From Enterobacteriaceae bacterium UBA5654 (GTDB lineage Bacteria > Pseudomonadota > Gammaproteobacteria > Enterobacterales > Enterobacteriaceae): DNA of 49,224 nucleotides. This document shows, piece after piece, positions 33,161 through 41,871 of this stretch (positions are counted from its first letter, which is position 1; each line of letters begins with the position of its first letter). The position numbers and the translations under genes were made by a program. Under the pieces are notes generated by a model, which had not been told where the DNA came from, searched no databases, and saw nothing but the letters and a program-made list of their open reading frames with translations. The stretch lies in contig DIJC01000014.1 in the NCBI GenBank assembly GCA_002421005.1, positions 462,145 through 511,368 on the forward strand, in the 5' to 3' direction.

Positions 33161-33602
33161 AAATGTGATGGATCTCTTCATCGATGGTGCCAGGCGCGGT
33201 TTTACCATCGCGACCACCAGCCTGCTACCCAGCGTGGTGATGGCCTTTGTGATTATTCAGGCATTATCCGTTACCGGACTGCTGGAGATCGTCGGCAGTA
33301 TTTGCCAGCCGATAATGGCACTGTGGGGTCTGCCGGGGGAAGCGGCAACGGTATTGCTGGCAGCGGTGATGAGTATGGGAGGCGGCACGGGCGTTTGTGC
33401 CAGTCTGGTTCTGACAGGCGTGCTGACGGGGCATGATGCCACCGTATTATTACCAGCCATTTATCTGCTGGGTAATCCGGTACAAAACGTCGGGCGCTGT
33501 CTCGGCACCGCAGGCGTTAAGCCCAAATACTATCCGCATATTATTACGATTTGTGTGATTAATGCCCTGCTGTCCATATGGGTAATGCAGGCGTTAGTTT
33601 AA
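33141..33602 (+). CDS. yjiG: YjiG family membrane protein
   Basis: A 153-residue inner-membrane protein with about four hydrophobic segments and the Gate-domain pattern (TTSLLPSVVMAFVIIQAL; MSMGGGTGVCASLVLTGVL; YLLGNPVQNVGRCLGTAG). The ATG at 33141, preceded by GGGAGG, gives the E. coli length; the frame open from 33075 is inside yjiH. It probably pairs with YjiH as a two-subunit permease. iadA begins 12 bp after its stop. Confidence 0.9.
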   Translation: MTVQARKNVMDLFIDGARRGFTIATTSLLPSVVMAFVIIQALSVTGLLEIVGSICQPIMALWGLPGEAATVLLAAVMSMGGGTGVCASLVLTGVLTGHDATVLLPAIYLLGNPVQNVGRCLGTAGVKPKYYPHIITICVINALLSIWVMQALV

Positions 33603-33614
33603 AAGGAGAAATAC

Positions 33615-34778
33615 ATGGATTTGTCAGTGCTGGGGCTGAAACTCTTTCGCCAGGCGGAAGTTTACTCCCCCGACCATTTGGGCAGACGCGATGTGCTGGT
33701 GGCTGGCGGTAAGATTGCAGCTATTGAAACCATCATCGATCCTCACACCCTGCCCGATTGCGATGTTATTGAACTGAATGGCGCAATTTTATGTCCAGGC
33801 TTTATCGACCAGCATGTGCATTTAATCGGCGGCGGTGGCGAGGCGGGTCCGCATACCCGCACGCCGGAAGTGCGGCTTTCTCATCTGATTAAAGCCGGGA
33901 TCACCTCGGTAGTCGGTCTGCTGGGTACGGACGGTATTACCCGTCACCCTGAATCCCTGCTGGCAAAAACCCGCGCCCTGGAATATGAAGGCATCAGCGC
34001 CTGGATGCTCACCGGCTCCTATTCTCTTCCTTCGGCAACTATCACCGGCAGCATCGATCGCGATGTGGCGCTGATCGATAAAATTATCGGCGTGAAGTGT
34101 GCGATTTCCGATCATCGTTCTTCGGCTCCGCGCGGCAGCGAGCTGGCGAATATGGCCGCGCAGGCCCGAACGGGGGGGCTTCTGGGCAGCAAAGCCGGGA
34201 TCAGCGTTTTTCATATGGGCGACAGCCCGCGTTTGCTGGAGCCGATTTACGACGTTCTCCAGCACTCCGATGTCCCCATCACTAAGCTGCTGCCGACGCA
34301 TGTTAACCGCTCGGAAACGCTTTTTTTAGCCGCGCAGCATTTTGCCCGCGAGGGCGGCTATATTGATATCACCAGCAGTATTGATTCCCCTGTCGATCCG
34401 GCGCTGGCGATTGCTACCGCTCTGAAAGATAAAGTGCATCTGTCCCGCCTGACGTTAAGTTCTGACGGCAACGGCAGCCAGCCGGAATTTGATGAAGACG
34501 GAAACTTAATTGGCTTTGGCGTGGCGGGTTTTGAATCAATGCCGGAAACCGTGCGTCAGTTGGTACATCAGCACAATATTCCGCTTGAAGTCGCGCTGCA
34601 TCCCCTGACCCGCAACGTGGCTGAATTCCTGGGACTCGCGCACAAAGGCCAGCTGGCAGTGGGCTGTGATGCTGACCTGGTGGTGCTGAATGAAGACCTG
34701 CGCGTTCAGGATGTCTGGGCAAAAGGAAAAGCCATGATGCGTGATGGCGTTGTCTGCGTGAAAGGCACCTTCGAATAA
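33615..34778 (+). CDS. iadA: Isoaspartyl dipeptidase
   Basis: A zinc amidohydrolase that hydrolyses beta-aspartyl (isoaspartyl) dipeptides from damaged proteins. All metal-site residues known from E. coli are present one position earlier: H67 and H69 (DQHVHL), carboxylated K161 (GVKCAISDH), H200 (VFHMGD), H229 (PTHVNRS) and D284 (SSDGNGS). The protein is 387 residues. It ends the yjiH-yjiG-iadA operon; AAGGAG lies 7 nt before the ATG. In E. coli this operon is near 98 min, so its position here is different. Confidence 0.96.
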   Translation: MDLSVLGLKLFRQAEVYSPDHLGRRDVLVAGGKIAAIETIIDPHTLPDCDVIELNGAILCPGFIDQHVHLIGGGGEAGPHTRTPEVRLSHLIKAGITSVVGLLGTDGITRHPESLLAKTRALEYEGISAWMLTGSYSLPSATITGSIDRDVALIDKIIGVKCAISDHRSSAPRGSELANMAAQARTGGLLGSKAGISVFHMGDSPRLLEPIYDVLQHSDVPITKLLPTHVNRSETLFLAAQHFAREGGYIDITSSIDSPVDPALAIATALKDKVHLSRLTLSSDGNGSQPEFDEDGNLIGFGVAGFESMPETVRQLVHQHNIPLEVALHPLTRNVAEFLGLAHKGQLAVGCDADLVVLNEDLRVQDVWAKGKAMMRDGVVCVKGTFE

Positions 34779-34788
34779 GTTCTCTCTG

Positions 34789-34815
34789 GCGAGGGCTATC
34801 TGGTCCTCGCTTTTT
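34789..34815 (+). terminator. iadA intrinsic terminator
   Basis: A GCGAGG / CCTCGC stem followed by TTTTT (34811-34815), 10 bp beyond the iadA stop. Confidence 0.85.
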
Positions 34816-34975
34816 ACCCGTCTTCGTTCCTCTACCGCTCACCAAAGACACAAAATGACACGCCCATAAGTTAAATGTATGGGTTCGCTGGGCAGGGATT
34901 TATTACCTGGGTAAATCAAAGTGTCGCCAATATGAGACACTCCTAAGTAACTAAAATTAAATGAAAAAATGGCGC

Positions 34976-35159
34976 TTGTCAGCATGATTTTTTAGGCGTA
35001 CATTACCCCCGTCTTGCGCACCAATGGCGCAAAATTCTGGGGTGATGCCGGAGCCGGAAACGAGATAAATCTCAATTCAGATAAGGCGAAGCGTCAGCTC
35101 TCTATACTCAGTGAGCCTTGTTCTTTTGGCGTATCAATGGATACGCGGAGCGATGAAAC
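34976..35159 (+). promoter_or_regulatory. ypdK promoter and structured leader
   Basis: A promoter TTGTCA (34976-34981) and TACATT (34999-35004) spaced 17 bp would start RNA near 35011. The leader of about 150 nt folds into several hairpins: TTGCGC/GCGCAA nested inside CCCC/GGGG, GAGA/TCTC, and a perfect GCGTATC/GATACGC stem (35129-35146) that ends at the GGAG ribosome site (35147-35150) of ypdK. 34816-34975 upstream has no gene; it holds one dyad, AGTGTC/GACACT at 34919-34940. Confidence 0.6.
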
Positions 35160-35231
35160 GTGAAATATTTTTTTATGGGCATTTCGGTGATGGTAATCGT
35201 CTGGGCCGGAACTTTTGCCTTAATGATCTGA
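35160..35231 (+). CDS. ypdK: YpdK, 23-residue membrane peptide
   Basis: A 23-residue single-span peptide (begins MKYFFMGIS, ends TFALMI) almost identical to E. coli YpdK. The GTG start at 35160 is 9 nt after GGAG; the ATG at 35153 is only 2 nt from it and reads another, non-conserved frame. A strong terminator follows at 35246. It is upstream of and convergent with alaC, as in E. coli, but lpxP, its other E. coli neighbour, is absent. Function is unknown. Confidence 0.88.
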   Translation: MKYFFMGISVMVIVWAGTFALMI

Positions 35232-35245
35232 GCAAAAATGAGTGT

Positions 35246-35273
35246 AAAAAAAGCGCCTGACGGCGCTTTTTTT
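35246..35273. terminator. Bidirectional terminator, ypdK / alaC
   Basis: A symmetrical A-tract, AGCGCC stem, TGAC loop, GGCGCT stem, T-tract structure. It has runs of seven A and seven T, so it can end transcripts from both sides. It touches the alaC stop codon. Confidence 0.95.
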
Positions 35274-36517
35274 CATTCCTGTGCGGCATTCTCCGCCACG
35301 GATTTTGATGCCGCAGGCAGCAGGCCATCAGCACGGAACATGGCTTTAATTCCACGAATAGCCTGACGAATACGGTCGCGGTTTTCGATGAGCGCAAAGC
35401 GGACGTGCGTGTCGCCGTAATCACCGAAGCCAATTCCCGGAGAAACGCAGACTTTCGCTTCCTGGAGCAGTTTTTTGGCAAACTCTAATGATCCCATCGC
35501 CGCATACTGTTCAGGAATTTTAGCCCATACATACATCGACGCCTTCGGCACGTCGACCATCCAGCCCGCTTCATGCAGCCCTTTAACCAGCACATCGCGA
35601 CGACGCTTATACTGCGCGGCGATATCATGCACGCACTGCTGATCGCCCTCCAGCGCGGCAATAGCGGCGACCTGTAATGGCGTAAACGTACCGTAATCGT
35701 GATAGCTCTTGATCCGCGCCAGCGCGTTGACCAGCACCGGATTGCCTACCATAAAACCAATGCGCCACCCCGCCATGTTATAGCTTTTAGAAAGGGTGAA
35801 AAACTCTACCGCCACATCGCGCGCGCCAGGAACCTGCATGATGGACGGTGCCTTCCAGCCATCGTAGACGATATCCGCATAGGCGAGATCGTGGACCACC
35901 AGCACATCGTAGCGTTTTGCCAGCGCCACCACTTTTTCGAAAAATTCCAGCTCCACGCACTGCGCGGTTGGATTCGACGGGAAACCGAGGATCATCATTT
36001 TCGGTTTCGGATAACTTTCGCGGATCGCGCGCTCCAGCTCGTTGAAGAAGTCCACGCCCTCCACCAGCGGAACCGATCGCACCTGCGCCCCGGCGATCAC
36101 CGCGCCGTAAATATGGATCGGATAGCTGGGATTGGGCACCAGCACCGTATCGCCGTGATCGAGCGTCGCCAGCATCAGGTGAGCCAGTCCCTCTTTCGAA
36201 CCGATGGTAACAATGGCTTCACTTTCAGGATCGATATCCACCGCATAGCGTTCCTGATACCAGCGCGAAATAGCGCGGCGGAGGCGCGGGATCCCGCGAG
36301 AGGTGGAATAGCCGTGCGTATCCGGGCGCTGCGCCACGGTGCAAAGTTTTTCGACGATATGTGGCGGCGTGGCCCCGTCAGGGTTGCCCATACTGAAATC
36401 AATAATATCTTCGCCGCGCCGACGCGCAGCCATTTTCAGTTCAGCGGTGATGTTAAACACATACGGGGGAAGACGATCGATACGCGTGAAGCGGCGTTCA
36501 GGTGTGAACTCTGGCAT
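35273..36517 (-). CDS. alaC: Glutamate-pyruvate aminotransferase AlaC
   Basis: A PLP-dependent class I aminotransferase that makes alanine from pyruvate and glutamate. The Schiff-base lysine is K244 in TLSKSYNMAGWRIGF; the PLP-contact motifs GSKEGLAHL (106-114), NPTAQC (182-187) and HDLAYADI (209-216) are intact. The ATG at 36517 gives 414 residues, and the protein follows E. coli AlaC closely (PERRFTRIDRLPPYVFNITA). The open frame to 36667 is not conserved. It has no operon partner here. Confidence 0.96.
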   Translation of the reverse strand: MPEFTPERRFTRIDRLPPYVFNITAELKMAARRRGEDIIDFSMGNPDGATPPHIVEKLCTVAQRPDTHGYSTSRGIPRLRRAISRWYQERYAVDIDPESEAIVTIGSKEGLAHLMLATLDHGDTVLVPNPSYPIHIYGAVIAGAQVRSVPLVEGVDFFNELERAIRESYPKPKMMILGFPSNPTAQCVELEFFEKVVALAKRYDVLVVHDLAYADIVYDGWKAPSIMQVPGARDVAVEFFTLSKSYNMAGWRIGFMVGNPVLVNALARIKSYHDYGTFTPLQVAAIAALEGDQQCVHDIAAQYKRRRDVLVKGLHEAGWMVDVPKASMYVWAKIPEQYAAMGSLEFAKKLLQEAKVCVSPGIGFGDYGDTHVRFALIENRDRIRQAIRGIKAMFRADGLLPAASKSVAENAAQE

Positions 36518-36904
36518 AAATACCTCAGGTGACGTTAGCGCCCGGACCGTCCGAGCGACGCTGCCGCAGATGCGGCCTCTTAAGAAAATAGCCTGAAAAA
36601 AAACACGCTGTCGAGAGGGCGAATGAAAAAAAGTTGCGCTCACCCAAAACGGGAAGTAAAAAATCAAGACCTATCTATAATCGTCCGCTTTATGAGTTAA
36701 ATGAAATATATATTTAACACAATGATATAAATTTATTTACCTCACCTTCCCGGTGTCGACCCTGAAGACGCTGCTATCAGCGGAAGTCATCCAATCCCCT
36801 TTTATAATTGTGGATTTTCCTCATTATGATAACGAGCGTGTCGCTGGTCATCTGCTGCCAGGTTTTTTATCATAGTGTTTTCACACGATTTACACGGCTA
36901 CCCC
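36518..36904. other. Divergent alaC / ypdA promoter spacer
   Basis: 387 bp with no convincing gene. 36655-36750 is strongly AT-rich. On the leftward strand a leader of about 150 nt before alaC includes a GCCGCA/TGCGGC stem (36562-36576). TATAAT at 36803-36808 could be a rightward -10 for ypdA. No regulator site could be assigned. Confidence 0.5.
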
Positions 36905-38602
36905 ATGCACGAAATATTTACCATGCTGCTGGCGGTTTTTGATCGGGCAGCATTGATGCTGATCTGCCTGTTTTTTCTGATCCGCATACGTCTGTTCCGC
37001 GAGCTGCTGCACAAATCCGCGCATACGCCGAAAGAACTGCTGGCCGTCACCGCTCTGTTTTCCCTGTTTGCCCTGTTCAGCACCTGGTCCGGGGTGCCGG
37101 TTGAAGGCTCGCTGGTCAACGTGCGGGTAATTGCCGTGATGTCCGGCGGCATTCTGTTCGGGCCGTGGGTGGGGATCATTACCGGCATTATCGCCGGGAT
37201 CCATCGCTACCTGATTGATATCGGTGGCGTCACCGCCGTTCCCTGTTTTATTACCAGCATTATCGCGGGAATACTGTCCGGGTTAATTCATCAAAAAGTC
37301 CCCAAAGCGCAACACTGGCGCGTTGGCATTGTCGGCGGAATGATCTGCGAAACGCTGACCATGATCCTCGTGGTGCTGTGGGCACCCACGCTGGCACTGG
37401 GGCTGGATATCGTGTCTAAAATCGGTGTCCCGATGATCCTCGGCAGCGTCTGCATCGGCTTTATCGTACTGCTGGTGCGCAGCGTGGAAGGTGAAAAAGA
37501 GGCCAGCGCCGCGCGGCAGGCTAAGCTGGCGCTGGATATCGCCAACAAAACGCTGCCGCTGTTTCGCAACGTTAACATCGAATCGCTGCGGCAGGTCTGC
37601 AATATTATCCGCCGCGATATCAATGCCGATGCGGTTGCCATCACCAACAACGAACGTGTGTTGGCCTACGTCGGCGTGGGCGAAGACAACTACCGCGATA
37701 ACGACGACACCATCAGCCCAACCACCCGGCAGGCCATCGATTCGGGTAAAATCATTATTAAGAACAATGATGAAGCGCACCGCACGCCGGAAATTCATTC
37801 CATGCTGGTGATCCCGCTGTGGGAAAAAGGCATCGTCACCGGCACGCTGAAAATCTACTACTGCCACGCCCATCAAATCACCTCTTCTCTTCAGGAAATG
37901 GCGATTGGCCTGTCGCAAATTATCTCAACCCAACTGGAAGTGTCCCGCGCCGAACAGCTCCGGGAAATGGCAAATAAGGCAGAACTGCGCGCGCTGCAAA
38001 GTAAGATCAATCCCCATTTTCTGTTTAACGCGCTGAACGCGATTTCGTCGTCGATTCGCCTGAATCCGGATACCGCACGCCAGTTGATTTACAATCTCTC
38101 CCGCTATCTGCGCTATAACATTGAGTTAAACGACGATGAGCAGATCGACATCAAAAAAGAGCTTTATCAAATTAAAGATTACATCGCCATTGAGCAGGCG
38201 CGCTTTGGCGACAAGCTCACGGTCATTTATGACATTGATGATGAAGTCAGCTGCGTGATCCCCAGCCTGCTGATCCAGCCGCTGGTAGAGAACGCGATTG
38301 TTCACGGCATTCAGCCCTGTAAGGGTAAAGGCGTGGTGACGATCGGTATTGCTGAGTGCGGTAACCGGGTGCGGATCAGCGTGCGCGACACCGGTCACGG
38401 CATCGATCCGCAGGTCATTGAGCGCGTGGAAGCGAATGAAATGCCGGGAAATAAAATCGGCCTGCTGAACGTTCACCACCGGGTGAAGCTCCTGTATGGC
38501 GAAGGGCTGCACATTCGCCGCCTGGAGCCGGGCACCGAAATCACGTTTTATGTGCCGAACCAGCGTACGCCGCAGCCTGCGCCCGTAACGCTGCTGCAAT
38601 GA
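36905..38602 (+). CDS. ypdA: YpdA, LytS-type pyruvate-sensing histidine kinase
   Basis: The membrane sensor of the YpdA/YpdB two-component system, which in E. coli responds to extracellular pyruvate and induces yhjX. Domains in order: 5TMR-LYT membrane sensor (about 1-195), GAF (about 220-355), His-kinase domain with phospho-accepting H371 in KINPHFLFNALNAISSS, and HATPase (about 450-555; LVENAIVHG, DTGHGID). The ATG at 36905 gives 565 residues as in E. coli; GTG 36875 would add ten unconserved residues. ypdB follows after 12 bp. Confidence 0.95.
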   Translation: MHEIFTMLLAVFDRAALMLICLFFLIRIRLFRELLHKSAHTPKELLAVTALFSLFALFSTWSGVPVEGSLVNVRVIAVMSGGILFGPWVGIITGIIAGIHRYLIDIGGVTAVPCFITSIIAGILSGLIHQKVPKAQHWRVGIVGGMICETLTMILVVLWAPTLALGLDIVSKIGVPMILGSVCIGFIVLLVRSVEGEKEASAARQAKLALDIANKTLPLFRNVNIESLRQVCNIIRRDINADAVAITNNERVLAYVGVGEDNYRDNDDTISPTTRQAIDSGKIIIKNNDEAHRTPEIHSMLVIPLWEKGIVTGTLKIYYCHAHQITSSLQEMAIGLSQIISTQLEVSRAEQLREMANKAELRALQSKINPHFLFNALNAISSSIRLNPDTARQLIYNLSRYLRYNIELNDDEQIDIKKELYQIKDYIAIEQARFGDKLTVIYDIDDEVSCVIPSLLIQPLVENAIVHGIQPCKGKGVVTIGIAECGNRVRISVRDTGHGIDPQVIERVEANEMPGNKIGLLNVHHRVKLLYGEGLHIRRLEPGTEITFYVPNQRTPQPAPVTLLQ

Positions 38603-38614
38603 CCGGAGAAAACG

Positions 38615-39346
38615 ATGAAAGTCATAATTGTTGAAGACGAAATCCTGGCGCAGCAGGAGCTAAGCTGGCTCATAAAAGAGCACAGCCAGATGGAGATCGT
38701 CGGCACTTTTGACGACGGGCTGGACGTGCTGAAGTTTTTACAGCACAACAAGGTGGATGCCCTGTTTCTGGATATTAATATTCCGTCGCTGGACGGCGTT
38801 CTGCTGGCGCAGAATATCAGTCAGTTCGCGCATAAGCCGTTTATCGTGTTTATCACCGCGTGGAAAGAGCACGCGGTCGAAGCGTTTGAGCTGGAAGCCT
38901 TTGATTACATCCTCAAGCCTTACCAGGAATCGCGCATTATTACGATGCTGCAAAAGCTGGAAAGCGCGTGGCAATCGCAGGCCAGTCCCGGCGTCAGCGC
39001 CCCGGTAGCCCGTGAAAACGACACCATTAATTTGATTAAGGATGAACGGATTTACGTCACGCCGATCAACGATATTTATTATGCCGAAGCCCATGAAAAA
39101 ATGACTTTCGTTTATACGAAGCGGGAGTCGTGGGTGATGCCGATGAATATTACCGAATTTTGCAGCAAGCTGCCGCAGGCGCATTTTTTCCGCTGTCACC
39201 GCTCGTACTGCGTCAATCTGAATAAAATCCGCGAAATTGAGCCGTGGTTTAACAATACTTACATTCTGCGACTGCGCGATCTGGAATTTGAAGTACCGGT
39301 GAGCCGCAGCAGGGTAAAAGAGTTTCGCCAGTTAATGCACCTGTAA
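38615..39346 (+). CDS. ypdB: YpdB, LytTR response regulator
   Basis: The partner regulator of YpdA. It has a receiver domain (about 1-120) with acidic pocket E7-D8, phosphorylation site D53 (FLDINIPS) and K101, followed by a LytTR DNA-binding domain (about 140-240; FFRCHRSYCVNLNKI). It is 243 residues. In E. coli K-12 the AraC-like ypdC and the fry PTS genes lie between ypdB and glk; here ypdB runs into a terminator and convergent glk. Confidence 0.95.
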   Translation: MKVIIVEDEILAQQELSWLIKEHSQMEIVGTFDDGLDVLKFLQHNKVDALFLDINIPSLDGVLLAQNISQFAHKPFIVFITAWKEHAVEAFELEAFDYILKPYQESRIITMLQKLESAWQSQASPGVSAPVARENDTINLIKDERIYVTPINDIYYAEAHEKMTFVYTKRESWVMPMNITEFCSKLPQAHFFRCHRSYCVNLNKIREIEPWFNNTYILRLRDLEFEVPVSRSRVKEFRQLMHL

Positions 39347-39349
39347 AAA

Positions 39350-39376
39350 CGCCCGGTCAGACCGGGCGCGTTTTTT
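39350..39376. terminator. Terminator, ypdB / glk
   Basis: Stem CGCCCGGTC / accgggcg with flanking A run (39345-39349) and T run (39371-39376), so it can act from both sides between convergent genes. Confidence 0.9.
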
Positions 39377-40340
39377 ACAGGGTCTGCCCCAGCGTCTGGC
39401 GCAGGTGCGCGCCGGAACCCAGAAGGCCGGGGTTGTCGTGGACGATCAGATAAACGGGGATATCCTGCACGTATGCCTTGAAGCGGCCTTTGTCCTCAAA
39501 GCCGCCGCGAAAACCCGAAGCGGTGAAAAACTCGAGGAAGCGCGGGACGATGCCGCCTGCGATATACACGCCACCAAAGGTGCCAAGCGTCAGCGCCAGG
39601 TTGCCGCCGAAGCGTCCCATGATCACGCAGAACAGGGACAGCGCACGACGGCAGTCGATGCAGCTATCTTCCAGCGCGCGAGTGGTGATGTCTTTCGGCT
39701 GAAGGTTCTCCGGCAGGCGGCCGTCGGATTTAACGATCGCCCGGTAAAGGTTAATCAGCCCCGGCCCGGAAAGCACGCGCTCGGCGGAAACATGTCCCAG
39801 TTCGGCACGCAGCTCTTCGAGAATAATCGCTTCTTCTTCACTGTTTGGCGCAAAATCAACGTGGCCGCCCTCACCCGGCAGGCTGACCCAGCGTTTATCG
39901 ACGTGAACCAGATGCGCCACGCCCAGCCCGGTTCCTGCGCCGTAAACGGCGATCGGTTTGCCTTCCACCGGCGCTGCTCCGCCAAACTGGATCAGGTGCT
40001 CTGGTTTGAGCATCGGGATCGCCATTGAAACGGCAGTAAAATCGTTGATAATTTCCAGATGGTCAAAGCCGAGATTTTTTTGCATTTCGGCAATCGAGAA
40101 CGCCCAGGTGTGGTTAGTCATCGCTACCCAGTCACCGGTAATCGGGCAGGCAATGGCAATACAGCCATCCTCGACCTCAACGTTGTGTTCCTTCAGGTAG
40201 ACGCTGACCACAGCTTCGAGGCTGGGGTAATCCAGCCCCGAATAGGTTTTCGCCTGAGAAATTTCGCCGGTGGCAACATCGCATAACGCTAAGCGCGCGT
40301 TAGTGCCTCCCACGTCCCCCACTAAAGCATACTTTGTCAT
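39375..40340 (-). CDS. glk: Glucokinase
   Basis: Phosphorylates free cytoplasmic glucose to glucose 6-phosphate with ATP, used when glucose arises from maltose or other disaccharides rather than from PTS uptake. The 321-residue protein begins with the phosphate loop GDVGGTNARLAL (8-19) and contains the AVYGAGTGLGVAHL segment (131-144) and GEGGHVDF metal/substrate segment typical of bacterial glucokinases. It is convergent with ypdB and has a Cra-like site in its promoter. Confidence 0.97.
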   Translation of the reverse strand: MTKYALVGDVGGTNARLALCDVATGEISQAKTYSGLDYPSLEAVVSVYLKEHNVEVEDGCIAIACPITGDWVAMTNHTWAFSIAEMQKNLGFDHLEIINDFTAVSMAIPMLKPEHLIQFGGAAPVEGKPIAVYGAGTGLGVAHLVHVDKRWVSLPGEGGHVDFAPNSEEEAIILEELRAELGHVSAERVLSGPGLINLYRAIVKSDGRLPENLQPKDITTRALEDSCIDCRRALSLFCVIMGRFGGNLALTLGTFGGVYIAGGIVPRFLEFFTASGFRGGFEDKGRFKAYVQDIPVYLIVHDNPGLLGSGAHLRQTLGQTL

Positions 40341-40434
40341 TCTTTTACTGCTCCGCTAAAGTCAGAATAAATCTTTTGGCACACTGTAAATTCATGGCGT
40401 CCTGACAACAAGCCCAGAGTGTAAGTGCCCACGG

Positions 40435-40475
40435 ATTATAGATCTGTGTCACATAATAACTTTAACGTTTCAGCA
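40435..40475 (-). promoter_or_regulatory. glk promoter with Cra (FruR) site
   Basis: Read leftward, TATAAT (40435-40440) is a good -10, and GCTGAAACGTTAAA (40462-40475) matches the Cra consensus and covers the -35 position. Repression of glk by Cra is known in E. coli. The remaining glk-yfeO spacer has no gene. Confidence 0.72.
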
Positions 40476-40544
40476 CCATTTGCACTAACGCCTTCTAAAA
40501 CGTCGGCAACGTGATGCACATCATTCAGCTAAAAGGAAATCATC

Positions 40545-41780
40545 ATGCTCCATCCGCGAGCCAGAACCCTGTTGATACTGTCATTACCGGCCCTGTGTAT
40601 CGGCATTGCGTCCAGCGTGATCCTGATTGTGGTGATGAAAATTGCCGCCGGATTGTAGTTCGCATTATGGACCCGTCTCCCTGCACGTCTGGGCGTGGCG
40701 CTGGATTCCCCGCTGTGGATTGTGCTGGTGCTGACTCTGACCGGGATCGCAGTAGGGTTGCTGATCAAGTATAGCGCAGGCCACGGCGGGCCTGACCCGG
40801 CCACGGAGCCGCTTATCGGTACGCCGGTGCACCCGGTAGCGCTTCCGGGACTGGTTCTCGCCTTAATTCTCGGTCTGGCGGGCGGCGTGAGCCTCGGACC
40901 GGAGCATCCGGTGATGGCGGTTAACGTCGCGCTGGCCGTGGCCGTGGGCGCACGTTTTTTCCCCCGCGTCAGCGCACTGGAATGGACCATCCTCGCCGCC
41001 GCAGGCACTATTGGCGCGCTGTTTGGTACGCCGATTGCGGCGGCGCTGATTTTCTCCCAGACGTTAAGCGGCAGCAGCGACGTCCCACTGTGGGACCGTC
41101 TTTTTGCGCCGTTGATTGCCGCCGCAGCCGGTTCACTCACCACCAGCCTGCTCTTTCAGCCTGATTTTTCGCTGGCGATCCCGCACTATACCCGGATGCG
41201 GCTGGTAGACGTTTTTAGCGGTATGGTCGTCGTGGCGCTTTCGGTGGCGGTCGGGATGGTGGCGGTATGGTGTTTACCGCGCCTCCACGCGCTGATGCAC
41301 CGGCTTAAGCATCCGGTGCTGATCCTCGGCGTTGGCGGTTTCGCTCTCGGCATTGTTGGGGCGATCGGCGGTCATATCACCCTGTTTAACGGGCTACAGG
41401 AAATGCAGCAACTGGGCTTCAGCCAGACGCTGAGCGCCTCCGATTTTCTGCTCATCGCCCTGATTAAACTGATCGCGCTGGTCATAGCCGCCGCCAGCGG
41501 CTTTCGCGGCGGGCGCATCTACCCGGCGGTATTTGTAGCGGTGGCGCTGGGGTTGGGGCTGCACGCCCATGTGGATGCGGTTCCTGCGGCTATTACCGTC
41601 TCCTGCGCAATCCTCGGCCTGATGCTGGTAGTGACCCGCGATGGCTGGCTGAGCCTGTTTATGGCGGCGGTGGTAGTACCGGATACCACGCTGCTGCCCC
41701 TGCTGTGTATTGTGATGTTACCGGCATGGCTGCTGCTCGCCGGTAAGCCCATGCTGATGGCTCCGCGCAGGAAAGACTAA
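40545..41780 (+). pseudogene. yfeO: yfeO, ClC-type channel gene with amber codon
   Basis: The frame from ATG 40545 (after AAAGGA) reads as YfeO, a predicted ClC-family ion channel or transporter of about 411 residues. Codon 38 is TAG (40656-40658), where E. coli has CAG (glutamine), in the middle of the first membrane helix region. After it, the frame is open for 374 codons and well conserved (GLAGGVSLGPEHP, AASGFRGGRIYPAVFV, VTRDGWLSLF). A restart at GTG 40695 would give 361 residues lacking the first helix. Either the gene is newly inactivated, or this is a sequencing error or suppressible stop. Confidence 0.88.
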
Positions 41781-41871
41781 GGTTCTGATTTTGTGAGCGT
41801 CAGCGAGTAATTACGCCAAAAACCCTGTACTGTGTAAACGCATACATTCGTTGATTACAGAGGATAACAGC

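Noticed and set aside
35153..35260. An ATG frame overlapping ypdK (MKREIFFYGHFGDG...)
   Set aside because: The ATG is only 2 nt from the ribosome site, the product is not a known protein, and the GTG frame matches E. coli YpdK.
36623..36706. A short rightward frame (ATG 36629 after GAGG, reading MKKSCAHPKRE...) in the alaC-ypdA spacer
   Set aside because: Too short, no recognisable family, overlaps the alaC leader on the other strand, and no conservation evidence.
40695..41780. yfeO treated as an intact 361-residue gene from GTG 40695
   Set aside because: The conserved N-terminus and ribosome site lie upstream at 40545 in the same frame, separated by a TAG codon.
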